A stretch of 64,000 nt of DNA from Lachnospiraceae bacterium (GCA_017521985.1 JAFXAZ010000038.1:30712-94711), one strand, 5' to 3'. Positions 1-7,557 are shown, counted from the stretch's first letter. Notes: generated by a model from the letters alone, not told the origin. Program-made: numbers and translations.

Positions 1-7
1 AATGTAC

Positions 8-36
8 TTGATATTATTTGTACCTTATGTTATAGT
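8..36 (+). promoter_or_regulatory. Promoter of the antisense (antitoxin) RNA
   Basis: TTGATA at 8-13 and TATAGT at 31-36 are separated by 17 nt, close to a sigma-A consensus. Transcription would start near 43 and run into the terminator at 81-116, giving a short RNA of about 70 nt with no credible reading frame. Confidence 0.7.
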
Positions 37-47
37 AAATATGGATG

Positions 48-74
48 AAGGAGACGATACATCCATAAATGCAC
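48..74 (+). repeat. Direct repeat copy 1, in the antisense RNA
   Basis: The 11-nt block AAGGAGACGAT (48-58) followed by a TCCATAAATGCAC block matches 220-248, with small indels in the middle. This repeat gives the antisense RNA complementarity to the toxin mRNA. Confidence 0.75.
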
Positions 75-80
75 AAAACG

Positions 81-116
81 AAACCCCAAAGAGTGCCAGC
101 TCTTTGGGGTTTCTTG
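81..116. terminator. Bidirectional Rho-independent terminator shared by toxin and antitoxin RNAs
   Basis: A perfect stem AAACCCCAAAGAG / CTCTTTGGGGTTT with a 6-nt loop is followed by a T-rich stretch on the plus strand and by TTTCGTTTT on the minus strand. It would end both convergent transcripts. Confidence 0.85.
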
Positions 117-152
117 TCATTTGCGGCTGACCAAACCGAGGCTAGTTACCGG

Positions 153-239
153 TTACTCTTCACCATCTAACCATTTGCATATGTAATAAGCAATTACACT
201 TGCCGCGACGGAAAGAGTAAAGGAGACGATCAACTCCAT
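153..239 (-). CDS. Small hydrophobic type I toxin-like peptide (Fst-like organisation)
   Basis: The 28-residue reading frame begins MELIVSFTLSVAASVIAYY and continues ICKWLDGEE. It has one transmembrane segment (about residues 3-20) followed by a short charged tail, which is the form of pore-forming type I toxins. A very strong ribosome site (GGAAAGGAGGTG) lies about 6 nt upstream of the ATG. An extended -10 promoter lies at 286-294 and a strong terminator closes the transcript. A convergent antisense RNA with a matching direct repeat is encoded at 43-116. The function is inferred from organisation; the peptide is not a close match to the original Fst sequence from memory. Confidence 0.75.
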   Translation of the reverse strand: MELIVSFTLSVAASVIAYYICKWLDGEE

Positions 240-248
240 AAAATGCAC
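220..248 (+). repeat. Direct repeat copy 2, over the toxin translation start
   Basis: The copy shares AAGGAGACGAT and TCCATAAAATGCAC blocks with 48-74. On the minus strand it spans the first seven toxin codons, the ATG at 239-237, and the edge of the ribosome site. Pairing here would block initiation. Confidence 0.75.
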
Positions 249-285
249 CTCCTTTCCGTACCTGTTTTGAGGCGGTAACAAGTTA

Positions 286-294
286 ATTATATCA
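286..294 (-). promoter_or_regulatory. Extended -10 promoter of the toxin gene
   Basis: On the minus strand the sequence reads TGATATAAT, a perfect extended -10 box (TGnTATAAT). The -35 region at 309-314 (TGTAAA) is weak, as is usual for extended -10 promoters. The predicted start near 280 gives a leader of about 40 nt before the toxin ATG. Confidence 0.6.
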
Positions 295-415
295 CGAAAA
301 AAGTAAATTTTACAGACGCTATAGCTAGTCCTTGGTAGAGTAATAGTTAAATATAGACAAAATGATAATAATAGCCTTTGTGATTAGGTTTATATATCGT
401 CTAGAATACAGTTAA

Positions 416-447
416 AAATGCGGCAAGCTCAGGAGCTCACCGCATTT
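416..447 (-). terminator. Terminator of the DUF1292 gene
   Basis: The stem AAATGCGG / CCGCATTT has an inner GCTC/GAGC stem, and on the minus strand it is followed by TTTTAA. It lies 9 nt beyond the DUF1292 stop codon. Confidence 0.75.
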
Positions 448-455
448 CATAATCC

Positions 456-773
456 TTATTCTTCCTCTACGATTTCGTCGTACTCAACGGAATCTAAAAA
501 TTCGTCAAAGGCATCCGCAACTAATTCGTATTCGTCGTCATCTTCGATGTAGCCGAGAACCGGTTCTTCGTTAGGGTCGTCCGGATTTTCGGAGTAGCGG
601 TAGAACCAAACCTCGCCGTCTTCGTTCTCGCCATTTTCATCTAAAGGTAATAATACAATATAATCAGTGCCCTGAACTTCTAAAATAGTAACGATAGAGC
701 AAACCACAGTAGAATCATCATCTAATTCTAGGGTAACAGTCATTTCTTCGTCAGCATAATTTTTATTTGCCAT
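456..773 (-). CDS. DUF1292 family acidic protein (YrzB-like)
   Basis: This 105-residue, strongly acidic protein has the DUF1292 pattern: an N-terminal beta-rich part (VTLELDDD...CSIVTIL) with a YIVLLPLDE core, then an acidic tail ending DEIVEEE. DUF1292 proteins are widespread in Firmicutes, often near mutS2, ruvX or udk genes, and their biochemical role is unknown. Here the gene stands alone with its own promoter (805-833), a GGAGG ribosome site and a terminator. The family assignment is confident; no function can be given. Confidence 0.85.
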   Translation of the reverse strand: MANKNYADEEMTVTLELDDDSTVVCSIVTILEVQGTDYIVLLPLDENGENEDGEVWFYRYSENPDDPNEEPVLGYIEDDDEYELVADAFDEFLDSVEYDEIVEEE

Positions 774-804
774 AATAACCTCCTATTGGAACTTTTATGG
801 AATC

Positions 805-833
805 ATTTTACACGTTTTCTAGTAAATGTGCAA
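805..833 (-). promoter_or_regulatory. Promoter of the DUF1292 gene
   Basis: Minus-strand TTGCAC (833-828) and TAAAAT (810-805) have a 17-nt spacer, and lie 32 nt upstream of the start codon. Confidence 0.6.
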
Positions 834-869
834 TGTTTTTATTTCAGATTTATAAGAAATCCAAAAGTA

Positions 870-897
870 ACCTCTCAAATATAAGGTGCATAGAATA
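870..897 (+). promoter_or_regulatory. Sigma-K-like (mother-cell sporulation) promoter candidate
   Basis: CATAGAATA at 889-897 fits the sigma-K -10 pattern CATAnnnTA. An AC dinucleotide at 870-871 lies 17 nt upstream, which fits the short sigma-K -35 element. No sigma-A -35 box is seen at the right distance. The site is 32 nt before the Cys-rich gene start. Confidence 0.4.
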
Positions 898-928
898 GAG
901 TAAAAGAATTTTTAGTGAGGAAAAAAAC

Positions 929-1225
929 ATGAATTGTATTTGGATTTTACTGCTTCTTTGCTGTTGCGGTAATAACAATGGATGGGGAAACAACAATAAT
1001 TGTGGTTGCAATAGGGATAGCCATTGCCACCATCACAACCATTGCGGGCATTATAACAAATGTGATAACAACTGTAATAACTACAACAGGGAAAGTGCTT
1101 GCGAAAACGTATGTGAAGCAGTGTGCGAAGCAACATGTGATGCAGTGTATGAGAAGGAATCAGATTGCGGATGTCGTAGACCATTTCCTTACACATCATA
1201 TCCGGTTTTAGACCATTGCGACTAA
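929..1225 (+). CDS. Small Cys/Asn/His-rich protein, possible spore coat component
   Basis: The 98-residue protein begins MNCIWILLLLCCCGNNNG, a short hydrophobic N-terminus. It continues as a tract of Cys, Asn, His and Gly, then a Cys-rich part with regularly spaced Cys-Glu pairs (CENVCEAVCEATCDAV). Similar high-cysteine proteins are common orphans in Lachnospiraceae and are sometimes labelled 'chorion class high-cysteine'. The ribosome site GTGAGG lies 8 nt before the ATG. The sigma-K-like promoter and composition suggest a cross-linked or metal-binding spore surface protein, which is inference. Overlapping frames at 978-1211 (plus) and 912-1409 (minus) are low-complexity shadows. Confidence 0.65.
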   Translation: MNCIWILLLLCCCGNNNGWGNNNNCGCNRDSHCHHHNHCGHYNKCDNNCNNYNRESACENVCEAVCEATCDAVYEKESDCGCRRPFPYTSYPVLDHCD

Positions 1226-1246
1226 TTTCGGTAAATTCGTTTGCAG

Positions 1247-1279
1247 CAGGCCTGGGAATCCTTTCCTGGGTCTGTTTTT
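1247..1279 (+). terminator. Terminator of the Cys-rich gene
   Basis: The 11-bp stem CAGGCCTGGGA / TCCTGGGTCTG includes G-U pairs, has a 6-nt loop, and is followed by TTTTTG. Confidence 0.75.
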
Positions 1280-1284
1280 GTTTA

Positions 1285-1313
1285 TTGACTTTATACACTT
1301 GCAGTGTTAAACT
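1285..1313 (+). promoter_or_regulatory. trpS promoter
   Basis: TTGACT (1285-1290) and TAAACT (1308-1313) are 17 nt apart. The leader to the trpS ATG is only about 25 nt, so there is no room for a T-box. Confidence 0.65.
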
Positions 1314-1344
1314 AAATGCAGGTTTATTTTTGGAGGAACATACG

Positions 1345-2349
1345 ATGTTAGATGGCAAGAAAGTTTTATTCAGTGGTATGCAGGCTACCGGTAACCTGAC
1401 TTTAGGCAATTACCTGGGAGCATTAAAGAATTGGACCACGTTAACCGATGAATATCAGTGTTTTTATAGTGTTGTAGATTTGCATTCCATTACCGTAAGG
1501 CAGGATCCTGCAGAGCTTAGAAAGCGTGCCAGAAATCTACTGACTCTTTATATTGCAGCAGGTCTGGACCCGGAAAAGAACTGTTTGTATTATCAGTCTC
1601 ATGTAACCGGTCATGCAGAGCTTGCATGGATTTTAAACTGTTTTACTTATATGGGCGAGTTGAACCGTATGACCCAGTTTAAGGACAAGGCAGCAAAGCA
1701 TGCGGACAATATCAATGCAGGATTGTTTACATATCCGGTGCTTATGGCTGCGGATATTTTATTATTCCAGTCTGATGTGGTACCTGTTGGCAAGGACCAG
1801 TTACAGCACTTAGAGATTACCAGAGATATTGCTACACGTTTCAATGGTATTTACGGGGATGTATTTACGATTCCGGAGCCTTATATCGGCAAGGTTGGCG
1901 CCAAGATTATGTCTTTACAGGACCCGGTAAAGAAGATGAGCAAGTCTGATGAAAATCCAAATGCAAGTATTTACCTGATGGATGACCCGGATACGATTAT
2001 TCGCAAGTTTAAGCGTGCAGTAACTGACTCTGAGGCTTGTATTCGTTATTCTGATGACCAACCTGGCATTAAGAATCTGATTGATATTTTCAGTGCTTGC
2101 TCCGGTATGACTGCAGAGCAGATTGTAGCTGATTACGAAGGCAAGGGCTATGGGGACTTTAAGCTTGCTGTTGGTGAGAGCGTAGTAAATGTTCTGAAGC
2201 CGATTCAGGATAGATATGCAGAGCTCCAGAAGGACAAGGCATATCTTGACAGCATCATCAAGACCAATGCAGAGAAGGCGCAGTATTATTCCAATAAGAC
2301 GCTGCGTAAGGTGCAGAAGAAGGTTGGATTCCCGGAGCGTGTGAGATAG
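1345..2349 (+). CDS. trpS: Tryptophanyl-tRNA synthetase
   Basis: This 334-residue class I aminoacyl-tRNA synthetase charges tRNA-Trp with tryptophan in the cytoplasm. The HIGH-type motif appears as GNYLG (residues 21-25) and the KMSKS loop as KMSKS (about 197-201). The tryptophan-site stretch MAADILLFQSDVVPVGKDQ is intact. The length is normal for bacterial TrpS. The start chosen is the ATG preceded by GGAGGAAC. The frame is open back to 1216, but that extension contains the previous gene's terminator and the promoter, so it is not coding. It is monocistronic and followed by the long hairpin at 2359-2521. Confidence 0.97.
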   Translation: MLDGKKVLFSGMQATGNLTLGNYLGALKNWTTLTDEYQCFYSVVDLHSITVRQDPAELRKRARNLLTLYIAAGLDPEKNCLYYQSHVTGHAELAWILNCFTYMGELNRMTQFKDKAAKHADNINAGLFTYPVLMAADILLFQSDVVPVGKDQLQHLEITRDIATRFNGIYGDVFTIPEPYIGKVGAKIMSLQDPVKKMSKSDENPNASIYLMDDPDTIIRKFKRAVTDSEACIRYSDDQPGIKNLIDIFSACSGMTAEQIVADYEGKGYGDFKLAVGESVVNVLKPIQDRYAELQKDKAYLDSIIKTNAEKAQYYSNKTLRKVQKKVGFPERVR

Positions 2350-2358
2350 TTTGTGTGC

Positions 2359-2521
2359 AAAAAGCCAAGGCGTATGGCCAATATTTAATATATCTCCCTA
2401 GAAAATTCCACCGAGTCAGCTCCTAAAAATGTACGGGCGTTACCGTACATTTTTTGACGGAGCATTCGGATGAAATTTTCTATTGAGATTATTAAATATT
2501 GTTCATGTACCTTGGCATTTT
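2359..2521. repeat. 163-nt imperfect palindrome forming one long hairpin (MITE-like or structured RNA)
   Basis: The left arm starts AAAAAGCCAAGG (2359-2370) and the right arm ends CCTTGGCATTTT (2510-2521). The arms stay complementary inward with scattered mismatches (CAATATTTAAT against ATTAAATATTG, TAGAAAATT against AATTTTCTA, CTCC against GGAG). The centre is a perfect stem AAAATGTACGG / CCGTACATTTT (2426-2453) with a T-tract, so the apex alone can terminate trpS. The full-length palindrome is longer than a terminator needs. It could be a MITE-like element or a structured 3' UTR. No coding capacity is seen. Confidence 0.6.
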
Positions 2522-2580
2522 GGGTTATACATCTCGCACGTGGGTAAAAGTACTTTCCCTACTTGTATTGATAAAAAGTC

Positions 2581-2860
2581 AAATTAGTCGGGGTAAAATT
2601 GAAGAATCCCCCGACTAATTTGAAAATTAACCTCGTTAAGTGGGGGGAAACAGAATAAATATACCCGACTGGATTTATGAAAAGTACTTATAGGTGGGGA
2701 GAAAAGAAGAAAATCCCCCGACCTATTAGACAGAAAATCATCATTAGTCGGGGTGTGGTACATAAATATACCCGATTATTGAGCTGAAAAAGTGATTTTA
2801 GTCGGGGCTACAAGAAATTTTTACCCGACTAAATTGAAATGCAGTATGTCTAGGTCGGGG
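2581..2860. repeat. Tandem array of GTCGGGG/CCCCGAC hairpins between convergent trpS and rluA
   Basis: Five hairpins follow one another at roughly 50-57-nt intervals, at 2581-2621, 2634-2672 (degenerate), 2690-2726, 2743-2779 and 2795-2834. A half unit lies at 2849-2860. The consensus stem is TTAGTCGGGG / CCCCGACTAA around an AT-rich loop of about 13-17 nt. The third unit changes both arms together (TAGGT...ACCTA), which suggests selection on pairing. The half unit overlaps the last codons and stop of the rluA-like gene. There is no reading frame. It resembles REP/BIME-type extragenic palindromes, but no known family is recognised. Confidence 0.8.
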
Positions 2861-3761
2861 AAAAATCAAGTAAGCAGTGTTTCATATCTTCCGGTAAATC
2901 CTGTTCAAAGGACATTTCTTCCAGGGTAATCGGGTGTGTGAATTTTAAAGAGTAGGAGTGGAGTGCTTGTCTGTCAATCAGGGTGCAGTTGCCTCCGTAC
3001 AAATCATCTCCAATCAGGGGATGTCCGATGGAACTCATATGGACGCGGATTTGGTGGGTGCGTCCGGTTTCTAGTCGAAGTTGAATTAAGGAAATTTGTT
3101 TATCGGGAAGGTGCAGCAGTCTTTTGAAATGGGTTGTTGCAGCTTCTCCTTTTTCATAGTCTACGGTTCTTTCTATGGTAGAGCCTTCTTTACGGGCGAT
3201 AGGGGCGTTAATAGTGCCGTTTTCGGGTAGTGTGCCATCATCCGTGCATATGGCCAGGTAAGTGCGTTTTATGAGCCTTTCAGACACCATGTTGGAAAGG
3301 ATGCCGCTTGCAAGTTGGTGTTTGCAGAGGATGGTAAGGCCGGTAGTGTCGCGGTCTAGGCGGTTTACGCATCGAAAGATAAAGGGTTTGCTCTGGGATG
3401 CAAAGTAGTAGGCGATGCCGTTTGCAAGGGTTCCGCTATAGTGATTTTGGCTTGGATGCACCGGCATATTCCAAGGCTTATTTACCACCAGAATATCCTC
3501 ATCTTCATATACAATATCTATATCCAGTTTTTCAGGGACAATTTTTTCAGAGCTTTCCGTTTCTGACAGTTTTATAGTTAAAATATCTCCAGAAGATATT
3601 TTTTGATTGACGTATGCCCATACATCATTTAATAAAATACCTTCTGGAGTCTTTTTTAATGCAATAATTGCTTTGTCCGTATATCTTTTTTTCTTTAAAA
3701 ACTTTAAAATCGTCTGGTTCTGAAACGTCTCATCTATGTGATAAGTGATAATTCGTTCCAT
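2850..3761 (-). CDS. RluA-family 23S rRNA/tRNA pseudouridine synthase
   Basis: The 303-residue protein isomerises uridine to pseudouridine in rRNA or tRNA. It has an N-terminal S4-like RNA-binding part (about residues 8-70) and the catalytic motif NRLDRDTTGL with the nucleophilic Asp. Downstream it has the family stretch LETGRTHQIRVHMSSIGHP. The ATG chosen overlaps the potD stop codon (TAATG), so translation is likely coupled to potD. An earlier in-frame Met would overlap potD by 25 nt and is less likely. The final residues SPT and the stop codon lie in a half unit of the hairpin array. Target specificity (RluC/D or YlyB type) cannot be told. Confidence 0.9.
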   Translation of the reverse strand: MERIITYHIDETFQNQTILKFLKKKRYTDKAIIALKKTPEGILLNDVWAYVNQKISSGDILTIKLSETESSEKIVPEKLDIDIVYEDEDILVVNKPWNMPVHPSQNHYSGTLANGIAYYFASQSKPFIFRCVNRLDRDTTGLTILCKHQLASGILSNMVSERLIKRTYLAICTDDGTLPENGTINAPIARKEGSTIERTVDYEKGEAATTHFKRLLHLPDKQISLIQLRLETGRTHQIRVHMSSIGHPLIGDDLYGGNCTLIDRQALHSYSLKFTHPITLEEMSFEQDLPEDMKHCLLDFSPT

Positions 3762-4810
3762 TAGTATGCTTTTACCTGCTTCCAAAAATTATTGTAAATG
3801 GTTTCTGTTTCTTCGCCGAGGTATTTGTAAACTTCCAAATTATAATTGGAAAGCGTAGGGAATGCAATTTCAGAATTGCGGATTTCCTCATCTTCAATCA
3901 TTTCTCGTGCAGAAACATTTGGTGTAGAGTAGGTGATATAATCAAAGTTTAACAGTGCAATATCCGGTCTGCAAAGGAAATCTAAAAATTTCTCTGCATT
4001 TTCTACATTGCGTGCATTCTTTGGAATTACCCAGGAATCAATCCAGAGGTTGGAACCTTCCTTTGGAATGACGTATTCCAAATCCGGATTTTCACGCTGT
4101 GTATAAATGGCCTCACCGGAATAAATCACACCGATTGCAGCCTCGCCGCCAATCATTTTGTCACGAACCTGGTCTACAACGTAGGCCTGTACAATAGGTT
4201 TCTGGTTAATAAGCTCCTGCTTGGCAAGCTCCAGTTCCTCTGTAGTCTGAGAGTTGCAGGAATGGCCATTTTTTATTAGGGCAACCATAAAGGCGTCACG
4301 TACAGAATCCTGCATTAACACCTCATCGGTATACTGTGGGTCCCACAAATCTGCCCATTCATCGATTGGTTCTGATACCAAGGTAGTATTATACAAAATA
4401 CCAACAGTTCCCCAGCAATAAGGAAGAGCGTATTGACCTTCTTCGTCAAAGCCTTTGGACATTTCCCAATAATCTTCTCCAATATAAATTCGATTTGGAA
4501 CATGATCCCAATTAATTGGCTGAAGCAAATCTTCCGTAATCATTTTGCTAATCATGTAGTCAGAAGGACACACCAAATCATATAATGAGGCACCGGCAGA
4601 AATTTTGGAATACATGGATTCGTTAGTTTCAAATTCATCGTATATAACCTGGATGCCGGTTTCTTCCTCAAACATCTCTAACACAGCAGGGTCAATATAT
4701 TCGCCCCAGTTATAAACATATAATTTATTACCCCCATCTTCCTTACCGCAAGCAGTGAAGGAAGAGAGCACAAGTACTGAAGTTAATAAAAGTACAAAAA
4801 GTTTTTTCAC
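3761..4810 (-). CDS. potD: Spermidine/putrescine ABC transporter substrate-binding lipoprotein
   Basis: This 349-residue extracellular binding lipoprotein delivers polyamines to PotABC. Residues 1-20 are a lipoprotein signal peptide with the lipobox ending FTAC (Cys21 probable). The mature protein starts with the PotD/PotF signature LYVYNWGEYIDP. It also has SDYMISKM and the DSWVIPKNA region near the C-terminal hinge. It is the last transporter gene of the potABCD operon, and its stop overlaps the start of the pseudouridine synthase gene. Length is typical of the family. Confidence 0.95.
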   Translation of the reverse strand: MKKLFVLLLTSVLVLSSFTACGKEDGGNKLYVYNWGEYIDPAVLEMFEEETGIQVIYDEFETNESMYSKISAGASLYDLVCPSDYMISKMITEDLLQPINWDHVPNRIYIGEDYWEMSKGFDEEGQYALPYCWGTVGILYNTTLVSEPIDEWADLWDPQYTDEVLMQDSVRDAFMVALIKNGHSCNSQTTEELELAKQELINQKPIVQAYVVDQVRDKMIGGEAAIGVIYSGEAIYTQRENPDLEYVIPKEGSNLWIDSWVIPKNARNVENAEKFLDFLCRPDIALLNFDYITYSTPNVSAREMIEDEEIRNSEIAFPTLSNYNLEVYKYLGEETETIYNNFWKQVKAY

Positions 4811-4835
4811 AACAGTTCTCCTACATACTAGTAAA

Positions 4836-5642
4836 CTAGCGTTTTTTATTCGGTTCTTTTGGTGTGTGATTTACCAAAAGCAGTAAGATAAATACCACTA
4901 CAAAAATAATGGTGGAAAGAGCATACATTTCCGGCTTGATACCTTTACGAAGCTCCGTGTAAATCTTGGTAGAGAGGGTGTCAAAACCGGGTCCTTTTGT
5001 AAAGTGAGTAATAATAAAATCATCAATGGACATGGTAAAAGCCATTAAAAATCCGGAAGAGATACCCGGCAATAAATCCGGTAAGACTACTTTACGAAAG
5101 GCCGTGAACTTGGTAGCACCAAGGTCAAGGGCTGCTTCATAAACACTTGGATTTAACTGCTTCATTCTAGGTAAAATACTTAAAATAGCATAAGGGATAT
5201 TAAACGTAATGTGTGAAATCAGTACGGTCATAAAGCCCAACTGGAAACGAACCCCTATTTTGCCTAATATATTGCCGATGCTAAGGAAAAGAAGCATCAA
5301 GGAAATACCGGTTACGATTTCTGCATTTAGCATAGGGATGTTAGTAATACCGGTAATAAGGCTTCTGCCTTTGCGGCCAAGCTGTTGCATGGCAACGCAG
5401 CCAATTAACCCAAAGATGGTTGCTATCAAAGCGGAAAGCAGAGCCACAATCAGTGTATTGCCCAGAGCGGACATAATTTCTTCGTTCTGGAAGAGCTCGA
5501 TATACCAGTCAAAGGTAAAACCGCCCCATTTGGAACGGGTTTTGCTGGCATTAAAGCTTAGTACAATTAAAGTAATAATCGGTGCATATAAAAACAGCAG
5601 TATAAGACCGATGTAAATTCGTTTGAGAGACTTGTAAATCAT
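4836..5642 (-). CDS. potC: Spermidine/putrescine ABC transporter permease PotC
   Basis: The 268-residue integral membrane permease has about six transmembrane helices. The EAA loop that contacts PotA reads EAALDLGATKFTAFRKVVLP. It overlaps potB by 4 nt and precedes potD by 25 nt. The PotC assignment over PotB rests on gene order and the short N-terminus ([20 protein letters not shown]). Confidence 0.94.
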   Translation of the reverse strand: MIYKSLKRIYIGLILLFLYAPIITLIVLSFNASKTRSKWGGFTFDWYIELFQNEEIMSALGNTLIVALLSALIATIFGLIGCVAMQQLGRKGRSLITGITNIPMLNAEIVTGISLMLLFLSIGNILGKIGVRFQLGFMTVLISHITFNIPYAILSILPRMKQLNPSVYEAALDLGATKFTAFRKVVLPDLLPGISSGFLMAFTMSIDDFIITHFTKGPGFDTLSTKIYTELRKGIKPEMYALSTIIFVVVFILLLLVNHTPKEPNKKR

Positions 5643-6466
5643 AATGCATTGGCCTCCCCGTCTTTATCAAAAATCATAGAAAGCACCATGTTAACCACGA
5701 TAAACATCATTAACACGATAGACAAACCGGAACCTAAATGCCAGTTGCAGGCAACGGTAAATTCCTGCTCGATAACATTACCGATTAACAAAATCTTGGA
5801 ACCGCCCAGAATATTACTGATAACGAAGGTGGTAAGACTTGGTACAAATACCATGGTAATACCACTGATGATACCGGGGATACTGAGAGGGAAGATAATA
5901 CGTTTAAAGGTAATAAAACTGTTGGCTCCCAAATCTCTTGCGGCATTGACCACACTTGGATCAATTTTGGCAAGGGTATTGTAAAGCGGTAAAATCATAA
6001 ACGGCAGATAGTTGTAAACCATACCTAATACGATGGCGTAGTTGGTGTTGATAATGCGAAGAGCCGGTAAACCAAGAGCAGTAAGAAAACCATTAATAAC
6101 ACCGGTTTTTTCAATAAGAGTCTGCCATGCCAAAGTACGTAAAAGGAAGTTCATCCACATAGGGAGGATAAACATAAACACTACATACTGGTGGGAATTC
6201 ACTTTCATTTGACTTAAAATATAAGCCAAAGGATATGCCAGTAAAAAACAAATAATGGTACTGATTACGGATAAAACAACAGAAATCATTAATGCCTTAA
6301 AATGCCAAGGTTCTGCCATTGCCGTAATGTTTTCTAAGGTAAACGCACCGGTTTTGTCTGTGAAACCGTAGTAAAAAATCATGAACAGCGGAATCACGAT
6401 AAAAGCACCAATCCACAAATAAAAAGGGGTGGAGAGGAGATGATTAGAGAGTTTCTTTTTATTCAT
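5639..6466 (-). CDS. potB: Spermidine/putrescine ABC transporter permease PotB
   Basis: The 275-residue membrane protein has about six transmembrane helices and an EAA loop [20 protein letters not shown]. It pairs with PotC to form the polyamine channel. The start overlaps the end of potA by 8 nt and the stop overlaps potC by 4 nt, so the genes are translationally coupled. Confidence 0.94.
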   Translation of the reverse strand: MNKKKLSNHLLSTPFYLWIGAFIVIPLFMIFYYGFTDKTGAFTLENITAMAEPWHFKALMISVVLSVISTIICFLLAYPLAYILSQMKVNSHQYVVFMFILPMWMNFLLRTLAWQTLIEKTGVINGFLTALGLPALRIINTNYAIVLGMVYNYLPFMILPLYNTLAKIDPSVVNAARDLGANSFITFKRIIFPLSIPGIISGITMVFVPSLTTFVISNILGGSKILLIGNVIEQEFTVACNWHLGSGLSIVLMMFIVVNMVLSMIFDKDGEANAL

Positions 6467-7532
6467 TTACACCAACGGCCTCCTCATCCTCAGACTGTGG
6501 TTTGTTCATAATTTGGATATTTTCCGGATCAACTAAAATACCAACCTCGGTTCCTACCGGCTGCATGCGGGTAGAATGAACCAGCCATTCAAAACCACCT
6601 GCCATAACTTCCATTTCGTAGTGCACACCCTTGAAAATAAGATGAGTAACCACACCTTTTAAGGCTGCTTTGTCCGGGGAAACAAGCTCCACATCTTCCG
6701 GACGGATAACTACGTCGACCGGCTTGTTGGTACCAAAACCGGTATCAATGCAGGCAAACTTCGTACCTAAAATAGAAACTAACTTATCCTGAAGCATAAT
6801 ACCGCCGATAATGTTGGATTCGCCGATAAAGTCCGCAACAAAGGCATTTTCCGGCTCGTTGTAGATTTTTTCCGGAGTACCAATCTGCTGAATATAACCC
6901 TGGTTCATAACCACGATAGTATCAGACATGGTAAGGGCTTCTTCCTGGTCATGGGTAACATAAAGGAAGGTGATACCAAGTTCATTTTTTAAACGAATCA
7001 ATTCGTACTGCATGTCCTGACGAAGCTTTAAGTCAAGGGCACCCAGCGGTTCGTCCAAAAGCAAAAGCTTTGGCTCGTTTACAATGGCACGAGCAATAGC
7101 AATACGCTGCTTCTGACCGCCGGAAAGAGAATCCGGCATACGATTTTCGTAGCCCTGAAGATTTACCAGCTTCAAAGCGTATTTGATTTTGTCATTAATA
7201 TAATCTCTGGATTTACCCTTGATGGTAAGACCAAAAGCAATATTTTCCTTAATGGTCATATGGGTAAAGAGTGCATACTGCTGAAAAACGGTATTTAACT
7301 GACGCTTATTCGGAGGCAGACTGGTAATGTCCTGACCATTGAAAATAACATTACCCTTATCCGGCTGTTCAAAACCACCCAGAATACGAAGGGTAGTAGT
7401 TTTACCACAACCACTTGGACCTAAAAGCGTCAAAAATTCATTTTCTCTGATATATAAGCTTAAATCATCCAGAATCAGATTGTCACCGTATGATTTGGAA
7501 ATATGCTGTAAATCTACTAACTTATTGCTCAT
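6459..7532 (-). CDS. potA: Spermidine/putrescine ABC transporter ATPase PotA
   Basis: The 357-residue cytoplasmic ATPase powers polyamine import. The Walker A motif is GPSGCGKT (residues 38-45), the ABC signature is LSGGQKQR, and the Walker B is [12 protein letters not shown]. The switch His follows in THDQEEA. A C-terminal TOBE/OB regulatory domain (after about residue 240) includes [11 protein letters not shown]. It is the first transporter gene, 25 nt after the xre-cupin regulator. Confidence 0.96.
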   Translation of the reverse strand: MSNKLVDLQHISKSYGDNLILDDLSLYIRENEFLTLLGPSGCGKTTTLRILGGFEQPDKGNVIFNGQDITSLPPNKRQLNTVFQQYALFTHMTIKENIAFGLTIKGKSRDYINDKIKYALKLVNLQGYENRMPDSLSGGQKQRIAIARAIVNEPKLLLLDEPLGALDLKLRQDMQYELIRLKNELGITFLYVTHDQEEALTMSDTIVVMNQGYIQQIGTPEKIYNEPENAFVADFIGESNIIGGIMLQDKLVSILGTKFACIDTGFGTNKPVDVVIRPEDVELVSPDKAALKGVVTHLIFKGVHYEMEVMAGGFEWLVHSTRMQPVGTEVGILVDPENIQIMNKPQSEDEEAVGVNE

Positions 7533-7557
7533 GTATTTAATCTCCTTGGATTCGTAT

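Larger units (their letters stand above)
43..116 (+). ncRNA. Candidate antisense RNA antitoxin of a type I toxin-antitoxin locus
   Basis: This short transcript is bounded by the promoter at 8-36 and the terminator at 81-116. Its 5' part (48-74) is a direct repeat of 220-248, which lies antisense to the start region of the small toxin gene at 153-239. The RNA can therefore pair in trans with the toxin start codon, and again through the shared terminator hairpin because the two transcripts converge. This is the architecture of the par/fst locus of plasmid pAD1 (RNA II against RNA I). The exact 5' and 3' ends are inferred. Confidence 0.65.

Noticed and set aside
978-1211. 77-residue hydrophobic frame within the Cys-rich gene
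   Set aside because: The ATA/ACA-rich hydrophobic text is the frame shadow of the Asn/His tract, and no ribosome site precedes it.
1216-1344. 43-codon N-terminal extension of trpS
   Set aside because: It contains a terminator and the trpS promoter; GGAGGAAC before 1345 marks the real start.
1280-1344. T-box leader for trpS
   Set aside because: The promoter at 1285-1313 leaves only about 25 nt of leader.
912-1409. 165-residue minus-strand reading frame
   Set aside because: It is antisense to the Cys-rich gene and the trpS promoter region, has low-complexity composition and no ribosome site.
2581-2860. Regularly spaced repeats that could be taken for a CRISPR array
   Set aside because: Each unit is a palindrome with a variable AT-rich loop, the units are not near-identical, spacers are short and there are no cas genes.
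5209-5984. Long plus-strand frames inside potB and potC
   Set aside because: They are complements of conserved permease genes, with no ribosome sites and low-complexity residues.
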